Assembly: GCF_022664455.2 (NCBI RefSeq)
Contig: NZ_JAKRKC020000001.1
Span: 4,407,001-4,471,000 of the forward strand
Direction of reading: 5' to 3'
DNA: 64,000 nt
Source of the DNA: Actinomadura luzonensis
GTDB lineage: Bacteria > Actinomycetota > Actinomycetes > Streptosporangiales > Streptosporangiaceae
Part shown: positions 45,301 to 54,152 of the stretch, one piece after another
Position numbering within the stretch: position 1 is the stretch's first letter
Layout: every line of letters begins with the position of its first letter
Made by a program: the position numbers and the translations under genes
Notes under the pieces: model-generated
What the model saw: the letters and a program-made list of their open reading frames with translations, nothing else
Databases searched by the model: none
What the model was told of the DNA's origin: nothing

Positions 45301-46302
45301 CGGGTGCGGGCGCTGGCCGAGGTCGAACGCGAGCGGCTCCGCCTCCAGACCGGTGCGGGGCGGGTGCTCGGCGAGGCCCGCCGGGTCGCCGGCCGGGCGC
45401 TTTCCGCGCTGGACGGCGACGACCGGGCGTTGTGCCGGGCCTGGTGCCTGCGGGCGTCCATCGCCTGGACCGAGGGCCGCGCCGCGGCGGCCGACGACGC
45501 CTGGCGGCAGGCCGGGCGGCACGCCCGCCGGGCCGGCGACGACCGCGAGCACCACGAGATCCTGGGCTGGCGGGCCTCGGCCGCCGCCTTCGGCCCGACG
45601 CCGGTGCCCGAAGGGCTGGCGCGGTGCGCGCGGAGCCTCGCCGTGGTGGCGGGCAACCCGGCGGCGACGGCCGTCGTGCTGCACCCGTACGCGCTGCTCC
45701 AGGCCATGCACGGCGACCTCGCGCAGGCCCGGGAGAGCGTCCGGCGGGCCAACGAGATCCTCGGCGACCTCGGCCGCCTGCAGTCGGCGGTCTCCCACCA
45801 CGAGGCCATGGTGGAGCTGCTGGCCGGCTGCCCGGGGGCGGCGGAGCCGGGGTTGCGGGCGGGCTGCGACCGGCTGGCCGAGCTGGGCGAGCGCACCCTG
45901 CTGGCCACCACCGCGGCGATGCTCGCCAGGGCGCTGCTGGAGCAGGGCCGCGAGGAGGAGGCCGAGCTCGCCTGCCGGCTCAGCGAGGAGCACGCGGGGG
46001 CGGAGGACGTCCCGACGCAGGTGATGTGGCGCGGCGTCCAGGCGCGGCTGCTGGCCGCCGGCGGCCAGCCGGGCGGCGAGTCGCTGGCCCGGCAGGCGGT
46101 CCGGCTGGCGGGGACGACGGACCTGCTGCCGTTCGTCGCCGCGGCCCGGCTCGACCTCGCCGAGGTGCTGGACGCGGCGGGCCGCCACCGGGAGGCCCGT
46201 GAGGAGGCCCGCCGCGCCCTGGCCGGTTACGAGCGCAAGGGCGACGTCGTGTCGGCGGGGCGGGTGCGGAGCCGGCTCGCGGCGCTGGGCCGCGGGCACT
46301 GA
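42367..46302 (+). CDS. SARP-type transcriptional activator fused to cyclase-like, AAA-ATPase and TPR domains
   Basis: 1311 residues from the ATG at 42367. The upstream in-frame ATG at 42292 has a strong AAGGAGG, but the 25 codons between use non-GC third positions and AGA/AGG codons, unlike the gene. Domains: OmpR-like DNA-binding (1-95), BTAD (about 95-245), a class III nucleotidyl cyclase-like domain (about 295-460) whose two metal aspartates are replaced (SAEL; AGQAATGVFG), AAA_16 with Walker A GPPGIGKS at 509-516, and TPR repeats to the end. The architecture recalls large SARP/LAL regulators of secondary metabolism. No biosynthetic cluster is in view. Confidence 0.88.
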   Translation: MELHVLGPLQVLEQGRALALGAVKQQVVLAVLLLHPNEVVSPARLVDEVWGESPPATAPKVLQGYISSLRRILGSGAIITRGGGYQAVVPAGALDSVQFDRLAGAGRAAAARGDPVRAADLFARALALWRGEALAGLEFRASAAGEVERLAEQRLSVAEQLTEVELTLGRHIELVPRLRELVAAHPYRERLRAQLMLALYRSGRQAEALAVIRDTRRLLADELGIDPGPELRRLESRMLAHAPELDPPPTTWGPHEPTPAPDPEPAPEPSSRPAPPLLPVPSAASAPFPEPGTRRLVTVLSAELAAEPPGGLDPEALHHLLDVFARACEEAAARHGGTVERAGQAATGVFGLRELREDDAAGAVRAAVALRDALSGRLAAVARDHDVVLRLRTAVESGEVYVAPDEPSPAGVPPRAAGQVFEVAALLRQAAPPDAVLLGDRARRLLGPAARVEPYPAAGGERAWLLGALDAEPPPLASFVGRHDELHRLRTALEQASGRRACHLVTVLGPPGIGKSRLAAQLRDELPPDVTVVTVRCGAYGAGEGPLAQLTAALIGDARTSAGDAHDPAGDDAPARHTDDPTREAEDETGVAEGLAGWLLGETQAGLVRRRLLAALGLSGEPAQADETFWAVRRMLAHAARRRPLLAVLDDLHRAQPELLDLLDYLVACGGGAPVLLLCLARPELTEDHPAWAAPHPGKAVLALGPLPDAEAAKLAEMVARGPLGPAATREILAAAEGNPFFVEQLVAARAESPEARLPLTVQAVLAARLDRLPPGERAVLRHGSVEGPAFHRGALAALLPPAVRPELGTHLVSLVRKGLIRAERPEFADEDAFRFAHALIGEVACASLPKATRAGLHERLAAWLKGKPAAHPAAIGHHLETGLRLRAELGPPGERERALADEAAAYLAEAAPAALLRGDVAAARASRLWERAAALMRPGDPARTAILPRVGAALHEAGRFAAAARVLEEAAGTAADPRVRALAEVERERLRLQTGAGRVLGEARRVAGRALSALDGDDRALCRAWCLRASIAWTEGRAAAADDAWRQAGRHARRAGDDREHHEILGWRASAAAFGPTPVPEGLARCARSLAVVAGNPAATAVVLHPYALLQAMHGDLAQARESVRRANEILGDLGRLQSAVSHHEAMVELLAGCPGAAEPGLRAGCDRLAELGERTLLATTAAMLARALLEQGREEEAELACRLSEEHAGAEDVPTQVMWRGVQARLLAAGGQPGGESLARQAVRLAGTTDLLPFVAAARLDLAEVLDAAGRHREAREEARRALAGYERKGDVVSAGRVRSRLAALGRGH

Positions 46303-46319
46303 GTGAAGGGAGGAGCGCC

Positions 46320-46649
46320 ATGTCGTTGTCGCTGATCGTGCGGGTGGAGGTCACCGGGACGCAGGCCGTCGTGGTGGGGACGCACAGCCCGTCGCCTGGG
46401 GAGGAGGGCGCCGAGATCTACTACTTCTACGTGCTGAGCAGGGACGGCCAGGTCGTGCTGCGCGGGGACGTGCGGAGCGTGCTCGACCCGGTCAAGCCCG
46501 AGTGGCGGGGCGCGCCGCATCCGCGCCCGGCCGAGCTGGCCGACGGGGAGACGGTGCAGGCCACGGCGCTCGGCGTCATCCAGGTCGCGGACCGGGCCGG
46601 CTTCCAGACGCTGGTCTGGGCGCAGGACATCCCGGTCGTCCCGGTCTGA
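46320..46649 (+). CDS. Hypothetical protein following the SARP regulator
   Basis: 109 residues with GGGAGGAG upstream. It is a mixed beta protein (SLSLIVRVEVTGTQAVVVGTHS, YYFYVLSRDGQVVLRG, VQATALGVIQVADRAGFQTLVWAQD) without a recognised motif, signal or membrane segment. It is 17 bases after the SARP gene, so probably cotranscribed. Confidence 0.6.
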   Translation: MSLSLIVRVEVTGTQAVVVGTHSPSPGEEGAEIYYFYVLSRDGQVVLRGDVRSVLDPVKPEWRGAPHPRPAELADGETVQATALGVIQVADRAGFQTLVWAQDIPVVPV

Positions 46650-46709
46650 GGCGAAGGGCTCTGACCGGCGATCGGGCCTGAGGCGAAGGGCGCCGACCGG
46701 CGATCCACC
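46646..46709. repeat. 32-base direct repeat at the hypothetical gene stop
   Basis: CTGAGGCGAAGGGC...GACCGGCGATC occurs at 46646 and again at 46678, with a few changes. The first copy includes the TGA of the preceding gene. Confidence 0.7.
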
Positions 46710-46813
46710 CAAGCTGCACCGGGAGCGAACCGGGCCCCCGCAGGATCGGGGCGTGACCCGCGGACGCCCGTTCAGGCGTCCGCCGCCTCGATTCCCGGAA
46801 GGACCGAGCACCC

Positions 46814-47413
46814 ATGCGCAGATCTTCTCTCCTCGCGGCCCTGGCCGCCGCCGGAGCCCTCGCCGTCACGGCCGCCGGGCCCGCGACGGCGGCCGTCCCC
46901 ACGCCGGGGACCGCCGCCGTCGCGGGCCGCACCCTCGTCTACATGGCGGGGACGCAGGTCGCCAACAACGTCTCGATCATCGAGCGGGTGTTCATCGTCG
47001 GCGGCTTCCGCCAGCTCTTCTACGTGGTGGACGATAGCTTCCGGCTGAACCCGGGCGCCGGTTGCGCCCGTTTCGACGCCGACCTGACGAAGGTCCGCTG
47101 CCGGGGCGCGACCGGCATCGCCGCGATCAGCGTCAACGCCCGCGACGGCAACGACCGGGTGAGCGCCCCCGTCGGCGTGCCGGCCACGATGCGGGGCGGC
47201 GCGGGCGCGGACGTCCTGACCGGCGGCCGGGCCCGCGACGTGCTGATCGGCGAGCGCGACGCGGACACCCTCCAGGGCGGCCTCGGCGACGACGTGCTCA
47301 GCGGCGGCGCCGGGCGCGACACCCTCAACGGCGGCCCGGGGACGGACCGCGCCGACGGGGGCGCCGGCTTCGACCGGTGCTTCGCCGAGGTGCGGGTCTC
47401 CTGCGAACGCTGA
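46814..47413 (+). CDS. Secreted RTX-like calcium-binding repeat protein
   Basis: 199 residues with a cleavable signal peptide (MRRSSLLAALAAAGALAVTAAGPATAA). The C-terminal half has nonapeptide-type GGxGxDxL repeats (GGAGADVLTGGRARDVLIGERDADTLQGGLGDDVLSGGAGRDTLNGG). A cysteine pair (RCFAEVRVSCER) closes the protein. The N-terminal domain has another pair (GCARFDADLTKVRC). Such repeats form calcium-stabilised beta rolls. Function is unknown; it may be a surface or exoprotein. Confidence 0.8.
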   Translation: MRRSSLLAALAAAGALAVTAAGPATAAVPTPGTAAVAGRTLVYMAGTQVANNVSIIERVFIVGGFRQLFYVVDDSFRLNPGAGCARFDADLTKVRCRGATGIAAISVNARDGNDRVSAPVGVPATMRGGAGADVLTGGRARDVLIGERDADTLQGGLGDDVLSGGAGRDTLNGGPGTDRADGGAGFDRCFAEVRVSCER

Positions 47414-47434
47414 CCCGCGCGCCCCCGTGGACGG

Positions 47435-48865
47435 TCAGGCGGGCAGGGTCCACTTCTGGTTGGCGTTGCCGGTGCAGGTCCAGATCTGCAACGGGGTGCC
47501 GGCGGCCTGGCTCTGCCCGGTGGCGTCCAGGCACCTGCCGGTGGCGGGGTTGACCAGCCGCTGCGTGCCGGCGTCGTAGCGCCACTGCTGGTTGGGGTTG
47601 CCGGCGGCGCAGTCCCAGATCTGGGTCCTGGTGCCGTCGGCGTTCACGCCGCCGGCCACGTCGAGGCACTTGCCCAGGGCGCGCAGGGTGCCGTCGGCGG
47701 CGACCGTCCACGCCTGGGCGGTGCCGTTCGCGTCGCAGGTGTAGAGCTGCACCTTCGTGCCGTTGGCCGGGTTGGCGGCGGCGACGTCCACGCACGTGCC
47801 GCCGAGGCCCTTGATCTTCCCGGTCCGCGTGGCGGTGGTGCCGCCGCCGACGGTGAACTCGCCCCGGTTGAGCACGCGCGGCCCGAAGTAGCTGGCCTGC
47901 ACGCTCGCGTTGGTGTTGTACGCCGGGTCGGTCAGCCACTCGGCCCACACCATGAACCAGGTCCAGCGCGGCTGGGCGTCGAGCAGCGCGGGGCCGGGGG
48001 CGCGGCCGACCTCGGCCAGCGCGATCGGCTTGCCGCCCGCCACGTCGAGCATCGCCTGGTGGTCGGCGGCGGAGGGCTCCATCTTGACCCAGACGTCGAG
48101 CGAGGCGACGTCGGCGTACCCGGCGCCGGGCCAGTAGTCGCCGATCGAGCTCATGGCGAGGTCCTTGACGTTCCAGACCCACACGAGGTTCGTCAGGCCC
48201 TGCGCGGTGAGGTAGTCGTGGGTGATCTGGTAGAGCCTGCGGCTGCCGTTCGCGCCGGGCCGGCCGCCCCACCAGGACCAGCCGTCGTTCATCTCGTGGA
48301 CGGGCCGCCACAGCACGGGCACGCCGGCGTTCTGGAGCTGGCGGAGGTAGGGGACGGCCTCGGCGAGGCGGCTCTTGAAGGCGTTGTTGAGCGCGGTGCC
48401 GTCGGTGACGAGCTGGCTCCACTGGCTGTCGGACAGGTGGGCGAGCACGCCGTTCGCGTCCCAGCCGCAGGTGGGGCCGGTGGTGGGCGGGCACATGTGC
48501 CAGGTCAGGGCCACCACGGAGCCGCCCTGCCACTGCCGGACGGCCTCGTTGACCATGGTCTGGCGGGCGGCGACGTCGGCGGCGGAGAACAGGAGGTCGC
48601 CGCCCCACAGGCCGGGCGTCTGGCCGGTGATGCCCTGGGCGAGGCGGGTGTACGTGGTGGGGTCGCTGTTCGGCTCGCGGTTGTGCTGGCCGGACAGCGT
48701 GGCGCGGCCGGAGATGCCGGTCAGGAACGCGATCAGCTCGGCGCGGGAGGCGGCGGGGAAGGCGAGGGCGGGCGGGGCGAGGGCGGGCAGGGGGAGCGCG
48801 GGCAGGGCGAGGCCGATGACGACGGCCAGGGCGAGCGCGAGGCTCCGCCGGCGGGGGGTGCGCAT
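47435..48865 (-). CDS. Secreted GH26 beta-mannanase with ricin-type CBM13 domain
   Basis: 476 residues from the ATG at 48865. A signal peptide (about 1-36) precedes the GH26 barrel. Acid/base Glu191 is in WRPVHEMNDGWSWWG and nucleophile Glu285 in PIALAEVGRAP, the family pattern for beta-1,4-mannanase. The C-terminus (about 345-476) is a ricin B-type trefoil with QxW-like triplets (AQAWTV, NQQWRY, NQKWTL). The enzyme attacks mannan or galactomannan outside the cell. It starts 13 bases after the GH5 gene, so the two are one operon. Confidence 0.93.
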   Translation of the reverse strand: MRTPRRRSLALALAVVIGLALPALPLPALAPPALAFPAASRAELIAFLTGISGRATLSGQHNREPNSDPTTYTRLAQGITGQTPGLWGGDLLFSAADVAARQTMVNEAVRQWQGGSVVALTWHMCPPTTGPTCGWDANGVLAHLSDSQWSQLVTDGTALNNAFKSRLAEAVPYLRQLQNAGVPVLWRPVHEMNDGWSWWGGRPGANGSRRLYQITHDYLTAQGLTNLVWVWNVKDLAMSSIGDYWPGAGYADVASLDVWVKMEPSAADHQAMLDVAGGKPIALAEVGRAPGPALLDAQPRWTWFMVWAEWLTDPAYNTNASVQASYFGPRVLNRGEFTVGGGTTATRTGKIKGLGGTCVDVAAANPANGTKVQLYTCDANGTAQAWTVAADGTLRALGKCLDVAGGVNADGTRTQIWDCAAGNPNQQWRYDAGTQRLVNPATGRCLDATGQSQAAGTPLQIWTCTGNANQKWTLPA

Positions 48866-48878
48866 GGGGTCGTCCTCT

Positions 48879-51350
48879 CTACGGGCCGGGGTAGGCGGTG
48901 ACCTGGCCGACGGTGAGCGTCCCGGCGCCCGGGCCGCCGCCGACATAGATCGACAGCTGGTCGAAGCGGGTCAGGTCGAGCGGGCCCGCGCCGGCCCAGC
49001 TCGGGTGGTCGAAGCCGGCGAAGGGGATGCGCGCCGCGCCGCCGGGGACGGCGTCGAGGGTGTGCTCGAAGTAGACGCCGCCGGTGACGAACTGCACGGT
49101 GACCTTGACGGGCCGGCCCGTCCCGGTGAGCCGCAGCTCCAGGCCCTTCAGCCCCCACAGGTCGAGGGACGGGGCGAAGGCGCGGGTCACGCCGGCGTAC
49201 CCGGCCGCGCCGAGGGTGTAGTCCAGCCGCATGGCCGGCCCGGCGTCGAGGACGGGCGTGATCGGGTCGCCGTTGGGGTTGCGGACGTAGGCGCTCGCGA
49301 GCCCGCCGGTGTCGGCGTAGCCGGTGAAGTCGTCCACGACGGCGGGCCGCGTCGGCAGCGGCCGGGTGGTGAAGCTCGCGACGGGGCCGGCGGTGCTTCC
49401 GGCGGCGTTGACCGCGGTGACCCGCCAGTGGTAGGTGGCGCCGGGGTCGAGCGCGGCGGACGGGGTGTGGCTGGTGCCGGTGATCGCGGTGCCGGTGATC
49501 GCGGTGACGGTCAGCACGGGGTCGCTGAGGTCGGCGTTCCTGGAGACGGTGAGCGTGTAGCAGCCGGCGCCCGCGGCGGGGCTCCAGGTGAACGCGGGGG
49601 CGCCCAGCACGTCCCGGGACCCGGGGGCGGGGGTGAGCGGCGCGGGGGCGGCCGGGGGCGCGGTGACGGGGGCGGGGTCGGCCGCCCACAGGGTGGCGCG
49701 GGTCAGCGTGCCGCCGCTCCAGAGCACGCGGACGTGGCCCGCGCCGCCGGCGTCGGCGCTGACCTGCCCGTCGCCGCCGTCGTGCCGGACGGTCCGCCAG
49801 CCGGCGCCGTCCTGCGACACCTGCACCCGGACGCGCGGCCGGCCCGTCAGGTCGAAGCGCACCCGCCGCAGGCCGGGGCGGCTCCACGACACCCGGCCCG
49901 CGCCCTGGGCGGTCGCGCCCGCGGGGGTGAGCGTGATGCCGGCGTGGCCGTCGGCCAGGTCCGTGGTCTGCAGCGGGTCGGCGAGGACGATCTGCGTCCG
50001 GCCCGCCCGGACCGGCTCGGACGGCGTGCCGCGGCGGCCGTCCCTGCCGATCGGGACGACCCGGTAGGTGACGTCGCCGCGCGCCTCGGTGTCGAGCCAC
50101 GGCGTGCTGCCGTCGCCCAGCGTGCCCTGGTGCGCCGGGGTCCAGCCGCCGTGCGCCGCGCGTTCCACGACGTAGCCGTCCGCGCCGGCCGCGCCGCGCC
50201 AGCGCAGCTCGTTGAGCCCGCCGCGCTTGTCCACCTGGGTGATCAGCGGCGGCCCGACCCGGGTGGGGCGCGCCGAGGCCGGGGAGACCTGCCCGGCGAA
50301 GGCGATCTGCGCCTCGACCGAGGCCCGCATGCGCTCGTCGTCGCCCGGGTAGTGCAGGGTGAAGCCGTCGTCGTGCTGGACGAACCCGCCCCGGTCGTGG
50401 TGGCCGAACAACGACCACGACATCATGCCGGTGACGGCGGGGTCGGCGGCGAGCGGGGTGAGCAGCTCCGCGCCGGCGGCGGTGGAGGCGTACTCGCCGG
50501 CGAGGTAGACCTTGCCCGCGCCGGTGACGGTGGCGGCGTCGGCGGCCACCCGTGCGGCGGTCGGCGGGTAGTAGTGCACGTCCACGATGTCGACGCCGGG
50601 GGCGGCGAGGGTGTCGGGGTCGATGTCGAAGCGGCGGCCGGCGGCGATGAGCTGGCGCGGCGCCCACTGCCGGAACACGGCGGCGTTGGCGTTGATCCAG
50701 CCCGGCGTCATGCCCTCCAGCTCGTTGCCGAGCTCCCACGCCATGATCGTGGGGTCGGCGTTGTAGGCGCGGCCGGTCAGCGGGTTGACCCGGCGCATGA
50801 GGTGCCCGGCGTAGGCCTGGTAGTCGGCGATCACGCGCTGGTCGGTGTAGAACGCCTCCGGCGGCAGCCCGTACGGGTCGGTGAAGTCGTGGTGGCCGCC
50901 GTGGTAGTAGGACCACTCGTCGGTCAGCGGCAGGACGAGCCGCAGGCCGATCGAGCCGGCGTAGGCGATCGCGTAGTCGACGGTGGCGAAGGCCGCCTCG
51001 TTGAAGCCCTTGTCCTTGGCGGGCAGGATCGACAGCGGGTTGCCGGTGGAGGTCAGCATGTGCGAGCGCACCACGGTCATGCCCATGGCCTTGGCGGTGT
51101 CGAGCGCGTCGCGGATGCGGAAGAACGTCGGGTAGGCGACGCCGCCGACGTTCTCGTCGAGGCCGAGCCAGTAGATGTTGGTGCCGGCGAAGCGGAACGG
51201 CTCGCCGTCGAGGGTGAGCCGGCTGCCGTCGCGGGTGACGTAGCGGGTGTTCCGCGTGGGGAGGTCCGTCGCGGGCGAGGCGTGGGCCGGCGGGGTCAGG
51301 GTGAGCGCCAGGACGATCGCGGCGAGGCTCGCCCATCCGATGGATCGCAT
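48879..51350 (-). CDS. Secreted GH5-type endo-beta-mannanase with fibronectin III and carbohydrate-binding regions
   Basis: 823 residues. A signal peptide (about 1-25) precedes the barrel. Motifs MAWELGNELEG (acid/base Glu210) and VYLAGEYAST (nucleophile Glu286) match the mannanase branch of GH5. A linker region, one or two beta-sandwich segments and an FnIII-like module (TPAPGSRDVLGAPAFTWSPAAGAGCYTLTVSRNADLSDPV) follow, then a C-terminal CBM11-like or galactose-binding-like domain (VDDFTGYADTGGLASAYVRN). The domain order suggests attachment to insoluble mannan. It is first in the GH5-GH26 operon, divergent from the GH2 gene. Confidence 0.9.
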   Translation of the reverse strand: MRSIGWASLAAIVLALTLTPPAHASPATDLPTRNTRYVTRDGSRLTLDGEPFRFAGTNIYWLGLDENVGGVAYPTFFRIRDALDTAKAMGMTVVRSHMLTSTGNPLSILPAKDKGFNEAAFATVDYAIAYAGSIGLRLVLPLTDEWSYYHGGHHDFTDPYGLPPEAFYTDQRVIADYQAYAGHLMRRVNPLTGRAYNADPTIMAWELGNELEGMTPGWINANAAVFRQWAPRQLIAAGRRFDIDPDTLAAPGVDIVDVHYYPPTAARVAADAATVTGAGKVYLAGEYASTAAGAELLTPLAADPAVTGMMSWSLFGHHDRGGFVQHDDGFTLHYPGDDERMRASVEAQIAFAGQVSPASARPTRVGPPLITQVDKRGGLNELRWRGAAGADGYVVERAAHGGWTPAHQGTLGDGSTPWLDTEARGDVTYRVVPIGRDGRRGTPSEPVRAGRTQIVLADPLQTTDLADGHAGITLTPAGATAQGAGRVSWSRPGLRRVRFDLTGRPRVRVQVSQDGAGWRTVRHDGGDGQVSADAGGAGHVRVLWSGGTLTRATLWAADPAPVTAPPAAPAPLTPAPGSRDVLGAPAFTWSPAAGAGCYTLTVSRNADLSDPVLTVTAITGTAITGTSHTPSAALDPGATYHWRVTAVNAAGSTAGPVASFTTRPLPTRPAVVDDFTGYADTGGLASAYVRNPNGDPITPVLDAGPAMRLDYTLGAAGYAGVTRAFAPSLDLWGLKGLELRLTGTGRPVKVTVQFVTGGVYFEHTLDAVPGGAARIPFAGFDHPSWAGAGPLDLTRFDQLSIYVGGGPGAGTLTVGQVTAYPGP

Positions 51351-51659
51351 GTCAGCACCTTTCTCGGGACGTGCGGGGACCGCGTGCTGAACGCTTGCTT
51401 TACCGGATAAGTGACCCTGACCCTAGATCCGCGTGACAGCCGCGTCAACACCGGAAAACGCCTGGGTTACGCGTGCCGACCCATCACCTCACCGGTTCAT
51501 AGCCTCACCAGGGCCGGCGCCCCGCGACCGCCTCGCCGTCGCGCTCGGCGACCTGCGCTTCCACCCGTTTACTGAAACGCTCTAGACAGGTTTAGCGCCC
51601 ATCACCTACCTTGATCGGACGCCAAGGGACATTTGCCCCATTGCCTGAAGGAGCGCCGG
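51351..51659. other. Divergent control region between mannanase and mannosidase operons
   Basis: 309 bases without a gene. It holds the LacI-type palindrome at 51572 near the GH2 side and a degenerate copy of it (CTGAACGCTT, 51387-51396) on the GH5 side. No other coding or repeat signal is visible. Confidence 0.5.
51572..51585. promoter_or_regulatory. LacI-type operator before the GH2 mannosidase gene
   Basis: CTGAAACGCTCTAG is a near-palindrome with the CG-centred core typical of LacI operators. It differs at two positions from the perfect palindrome before the transporter genes at 55235. It is about 75 bases upstream of the GH2 start. The LacI gene downstream is the obvious ligand-responsive partner. 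Confidence 0.6.
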
Positions 51660-54152
51660 TTGACGAAGCAGATCACGTTGGTGGACTCGGGGTGGACGCT
51701 CCGGCTGGCGGGCGGCACGGCGCCCGGCGGCCTGGCCCGGCTCCGCGACGAGCCCGTGCCCGCCCGGGTGCCCGGCTGCGTCCACGCCGACCTCCTGGCG
51801 GCCGGGCTGATCCCCGACCCGTACCGCGGCCTCGCCGAGCTGGAGGTGGCGTGGGTCGGCCGGGCCGACTGGCGCTACGACACCGCGCTGGCGGCGTCGC
51901 CGGCCGGCTTCGAGCGTACGGACCTGGTCTTCGACGGCCTCGACACCGTCGCGCAGGTGCTGCTGGACGGCGAGGAGCTGGGCCGCACCCGCAACATGCA
52001 CCGCTCCTACCGCTTCGACGTGACCGGCCTGGCGCGCGCGGGCGCGGCGCTGTCGGTGCGCTTCACCTCGGCCTACACCGAGGCCGAGGCGCTGCGGGAA
52101 CGCCTCGGCGAGCGGCCGAACGAGTACCCCGAGCCGTTCAACTACATCAGGAAGATGGCCGCCTCCTTCGGCTGGGACTGGGGCCCCACCCTGGTCACCG
52201 CGGGGATCTGGCGTCCCGTCCGGCTGGAGAGCTGGAGCACCGCCCGCCTGGCCACGGTCCGGCCGCTGGTGACCGTCAGCGGAGGCGACGGCAGAGGCGA
52301 GGGCAGGGTCACTGGCAGGGTCGAGGCGCACGTCGAGCTGGAACGCGCCCCCTCCGGCGCGGGCCGCGAGCTGCTGCTGACCGTCGAGGCGGCGGGCCGC
52401 TCCGTCACCGTGGCCGTCCCCCCGGGGGCGGACGGCGCGGTGGCCGTGCTGGAGGTGCCCGCGCCCGGCCTCTGGTGGCCGCGCGGCTACGGCGAACAGA
52501 CCCTGTACGCGTGCCGCGTCGTCCTGGCCGACGCCGCGACCGGCCGCGCGCTGGACGTCTGGCAGCGCCGCGTCGGCTTCCGCGACGTGCGCCTCGACAC
52601 CGCGCCCGACGAGCACGGCAGCGCCTTCACGCTGCGCGTCAACGGGCAGCCGGTCTTCGCCCGCGGCGTCAACTGGATCCCCGACGACGCCCTGCCCGCC
52701 CGCCTCACGCCGGAGCGCTACCGGCACCGGCTGGAGCAGGCGGCCGCGGCCGGCGTCGACCTGGTCCGGGTCTGGGGCGGCGGCATCTACGAGGACCACG
52801 CCTTCTACGACGCCTGCGACGAGCTCGGCCTCATGGTGTGGCAGGACTTCCTGTTCGCCTGCGCCGCCTACCCGGAGGAGCAGCCGCTGCGCGGCGAGGT
52901 CGAGGCCGAGGCCCGCGAGAACGTCACCAGGCTCGCCCCGCACCCCAGCCTCGTGCTGTGGAACGGCAACAACGAGAACCTGTGGGGCTTTCGCGACTGG
53001 GACTGGGAGCCCCGGCTGGCCGGCGAGAGCTGGGGCGAGGGCTACTACCTCGGGCTGCTGCCGCGCGTCGTCGCCGAGCTGGACCCGACCCGGCCCTACC
53101 AGGCGGGCAGCCCGTGGTCGGGCTCCTGGGACCACCACCCCAACGACCCCGCGCACGGCCCGTCGCACTTCTGGGAGGTGTGGAACCGCCGCGACTACGC
53201 CGACTACCTGAACGACGTGCCGCGCTTCGCCGCCGAGTTCGGCTGGCAGGCCCCGCCCGCCTACGCCACGCTGCGCGAATGGCTCGCCGACGACCCGCTC
53301 GCCGCCGGCTCCCCCGGCATGCTGCACCACCAGAAGGCCGAGGACGGCAACGGCAAGATCGAGCGCGGCCTGGCCCGCCACTTCGCCGTCCCCGAGGACT
53401 TCGACCGCTGGCACTACCTGGCCCAGGTCAACCAGGCGCGCGCGGTCGCGACCGGCGTCGCGCACTGGCGCTCGCACTGGCCGGTGTGCGCGGGCACGGT
53501 GGTGTGGCAGCTCAACGACTGCTGGCCGGTCACCTCGTGGTCGGCGATCGACGGGGCCGCCCGGCCGAAGCCGCTCTACCACGAGCTGCGCCGCCTGTAC
53601 GCCGACCGGCTGCTGACGTTCCAGAGCAGGGACGGCGTGCGCGTGCTGGCCGCCGACAACCAGTCGCCGGAGCCGTGGCGGGGCGCCGCCGAGGTGCGCC
53701 GGCTGCGCGCCGACGGCACGGTCCTGGCCGGGGAGCGGGTGCCGTTCGAGGTGCCGCCGCGCTCGGTCGCGCTGCTGCCGCTGACGGTCGCGGAGTTCAA
53801 GGAGGCGCACGAGGAGCTGCTGGTGGCCGACGCGGACGGCCTGCGCGACGTGGTGCTCGGCCGCCCGGACAAGGAGTTCGCCTACCCGCCCGCCCGCTTC
53901 GGCCTGCGCCTGGGGGCCGCCGGCGGTACGCTCAAGGTTGTGATCACCGCCCACGCCTTCGTACGCGACCTGCTGCTGCAGGCCGACCGGCTCGGCCCGG
54001 CCGCCACGGCCGACCGCGGCCTGGTCACGCTCCTGCCGGGCGAGAGCGTGACGATCACGGTGCGCGGCGCGGACGCCGCCCGCGCCGGCGAGGCGGCCGT
54101 CAGGTCGGCGCTGTTCTGCGTCAACCCGGCGGGAGGGGCTGCCCGGTCATGA
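51660..54152 (+). CDS. Glycoside hydrolase family 2 beta-mannosidase
   Basis: 830 residues from a TTG with GAAGGAGCG upstream; no signal peptide, so cytoplasmic. The GH2 N-terminal jelly-roll (PARVPGCVHADLLAAGLIPDPYRG) is the mannosidase type. Acid/base Glu439 is in WNGNNENLWG and nucleophile Glu526 in FAAEFGWQAP. WDWGPTL lies in the barrel. It removes terminal mannose from imported manno-oligosaccharides. Its stop overlaps the LacI start (ATGA). Confidence 0.94.
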   Translation: MTKQITLVDSGWTLRLAGGTAPGGLARLRDEPVPARVPGCVHADLLAAGLIPDPYRGLAELEVAWVGRADWRYDTALAASPAGFERTDLVFDGLDTVAQVLLDGEELGRTRNMHRSYRFDVTGLARAGAALSVRFTSAYTEAEALRERLGERPNEYPEPFNYIRKMAASFGWDWGPTLVTAGIWRPVRLESWSTARLATVRPLVTVSGGDGRGEGRVTGRVEAHVELERAPSGAGRELLLTVEAAGRSVTVAVPPGADGAVAVLEVPAPGLWWPRGYGEQTLYACRVVLADAATGRALDVWQRRVGFRDVRLDTAPDEHGSAFTLRVNGQPVFARGVNWIPDDALPARLTPERYRHRLEQAAAAGVDLVRVWGGGIYEDHAFYDACDELGLMVWQDFLFACAAYPEEQPLRGEVEAEARENVTRLAPHPSLVLWNGNNENLWGFRDWDWEPRLAGESWGEGYYLGLLPRVVAELDPTRPYQAGSPWSGSWDHHPNDPAHGPSHFWEVWNRRDYADYLNDVPRFAAEFGWQAPPAYATLREWLADDPLAAGSPGMLHHQKAEDGNGKIERGLARHFAVPEDFDRWHYLAQVNQARAVATGVAHWRSHWPVCAGTVVWQLNDCWPVTSWSAIDGAARPKPLYHELRRLYADRLLTFQSRDGVRVLAADNQSPEPWRGAAEVRRLRADGTVLAGERVPFEVPPRSVALLPLTVAEFKEAHEELLVADADGLRDVVLGRPDKEFAYPPARFGLRLGAAGGTLKVVITAHAFVRDLLLQADRLGPAATADRGLVTLLPGESVTITVRGADAARAGEAAVRSALFCVNPAGGAARS

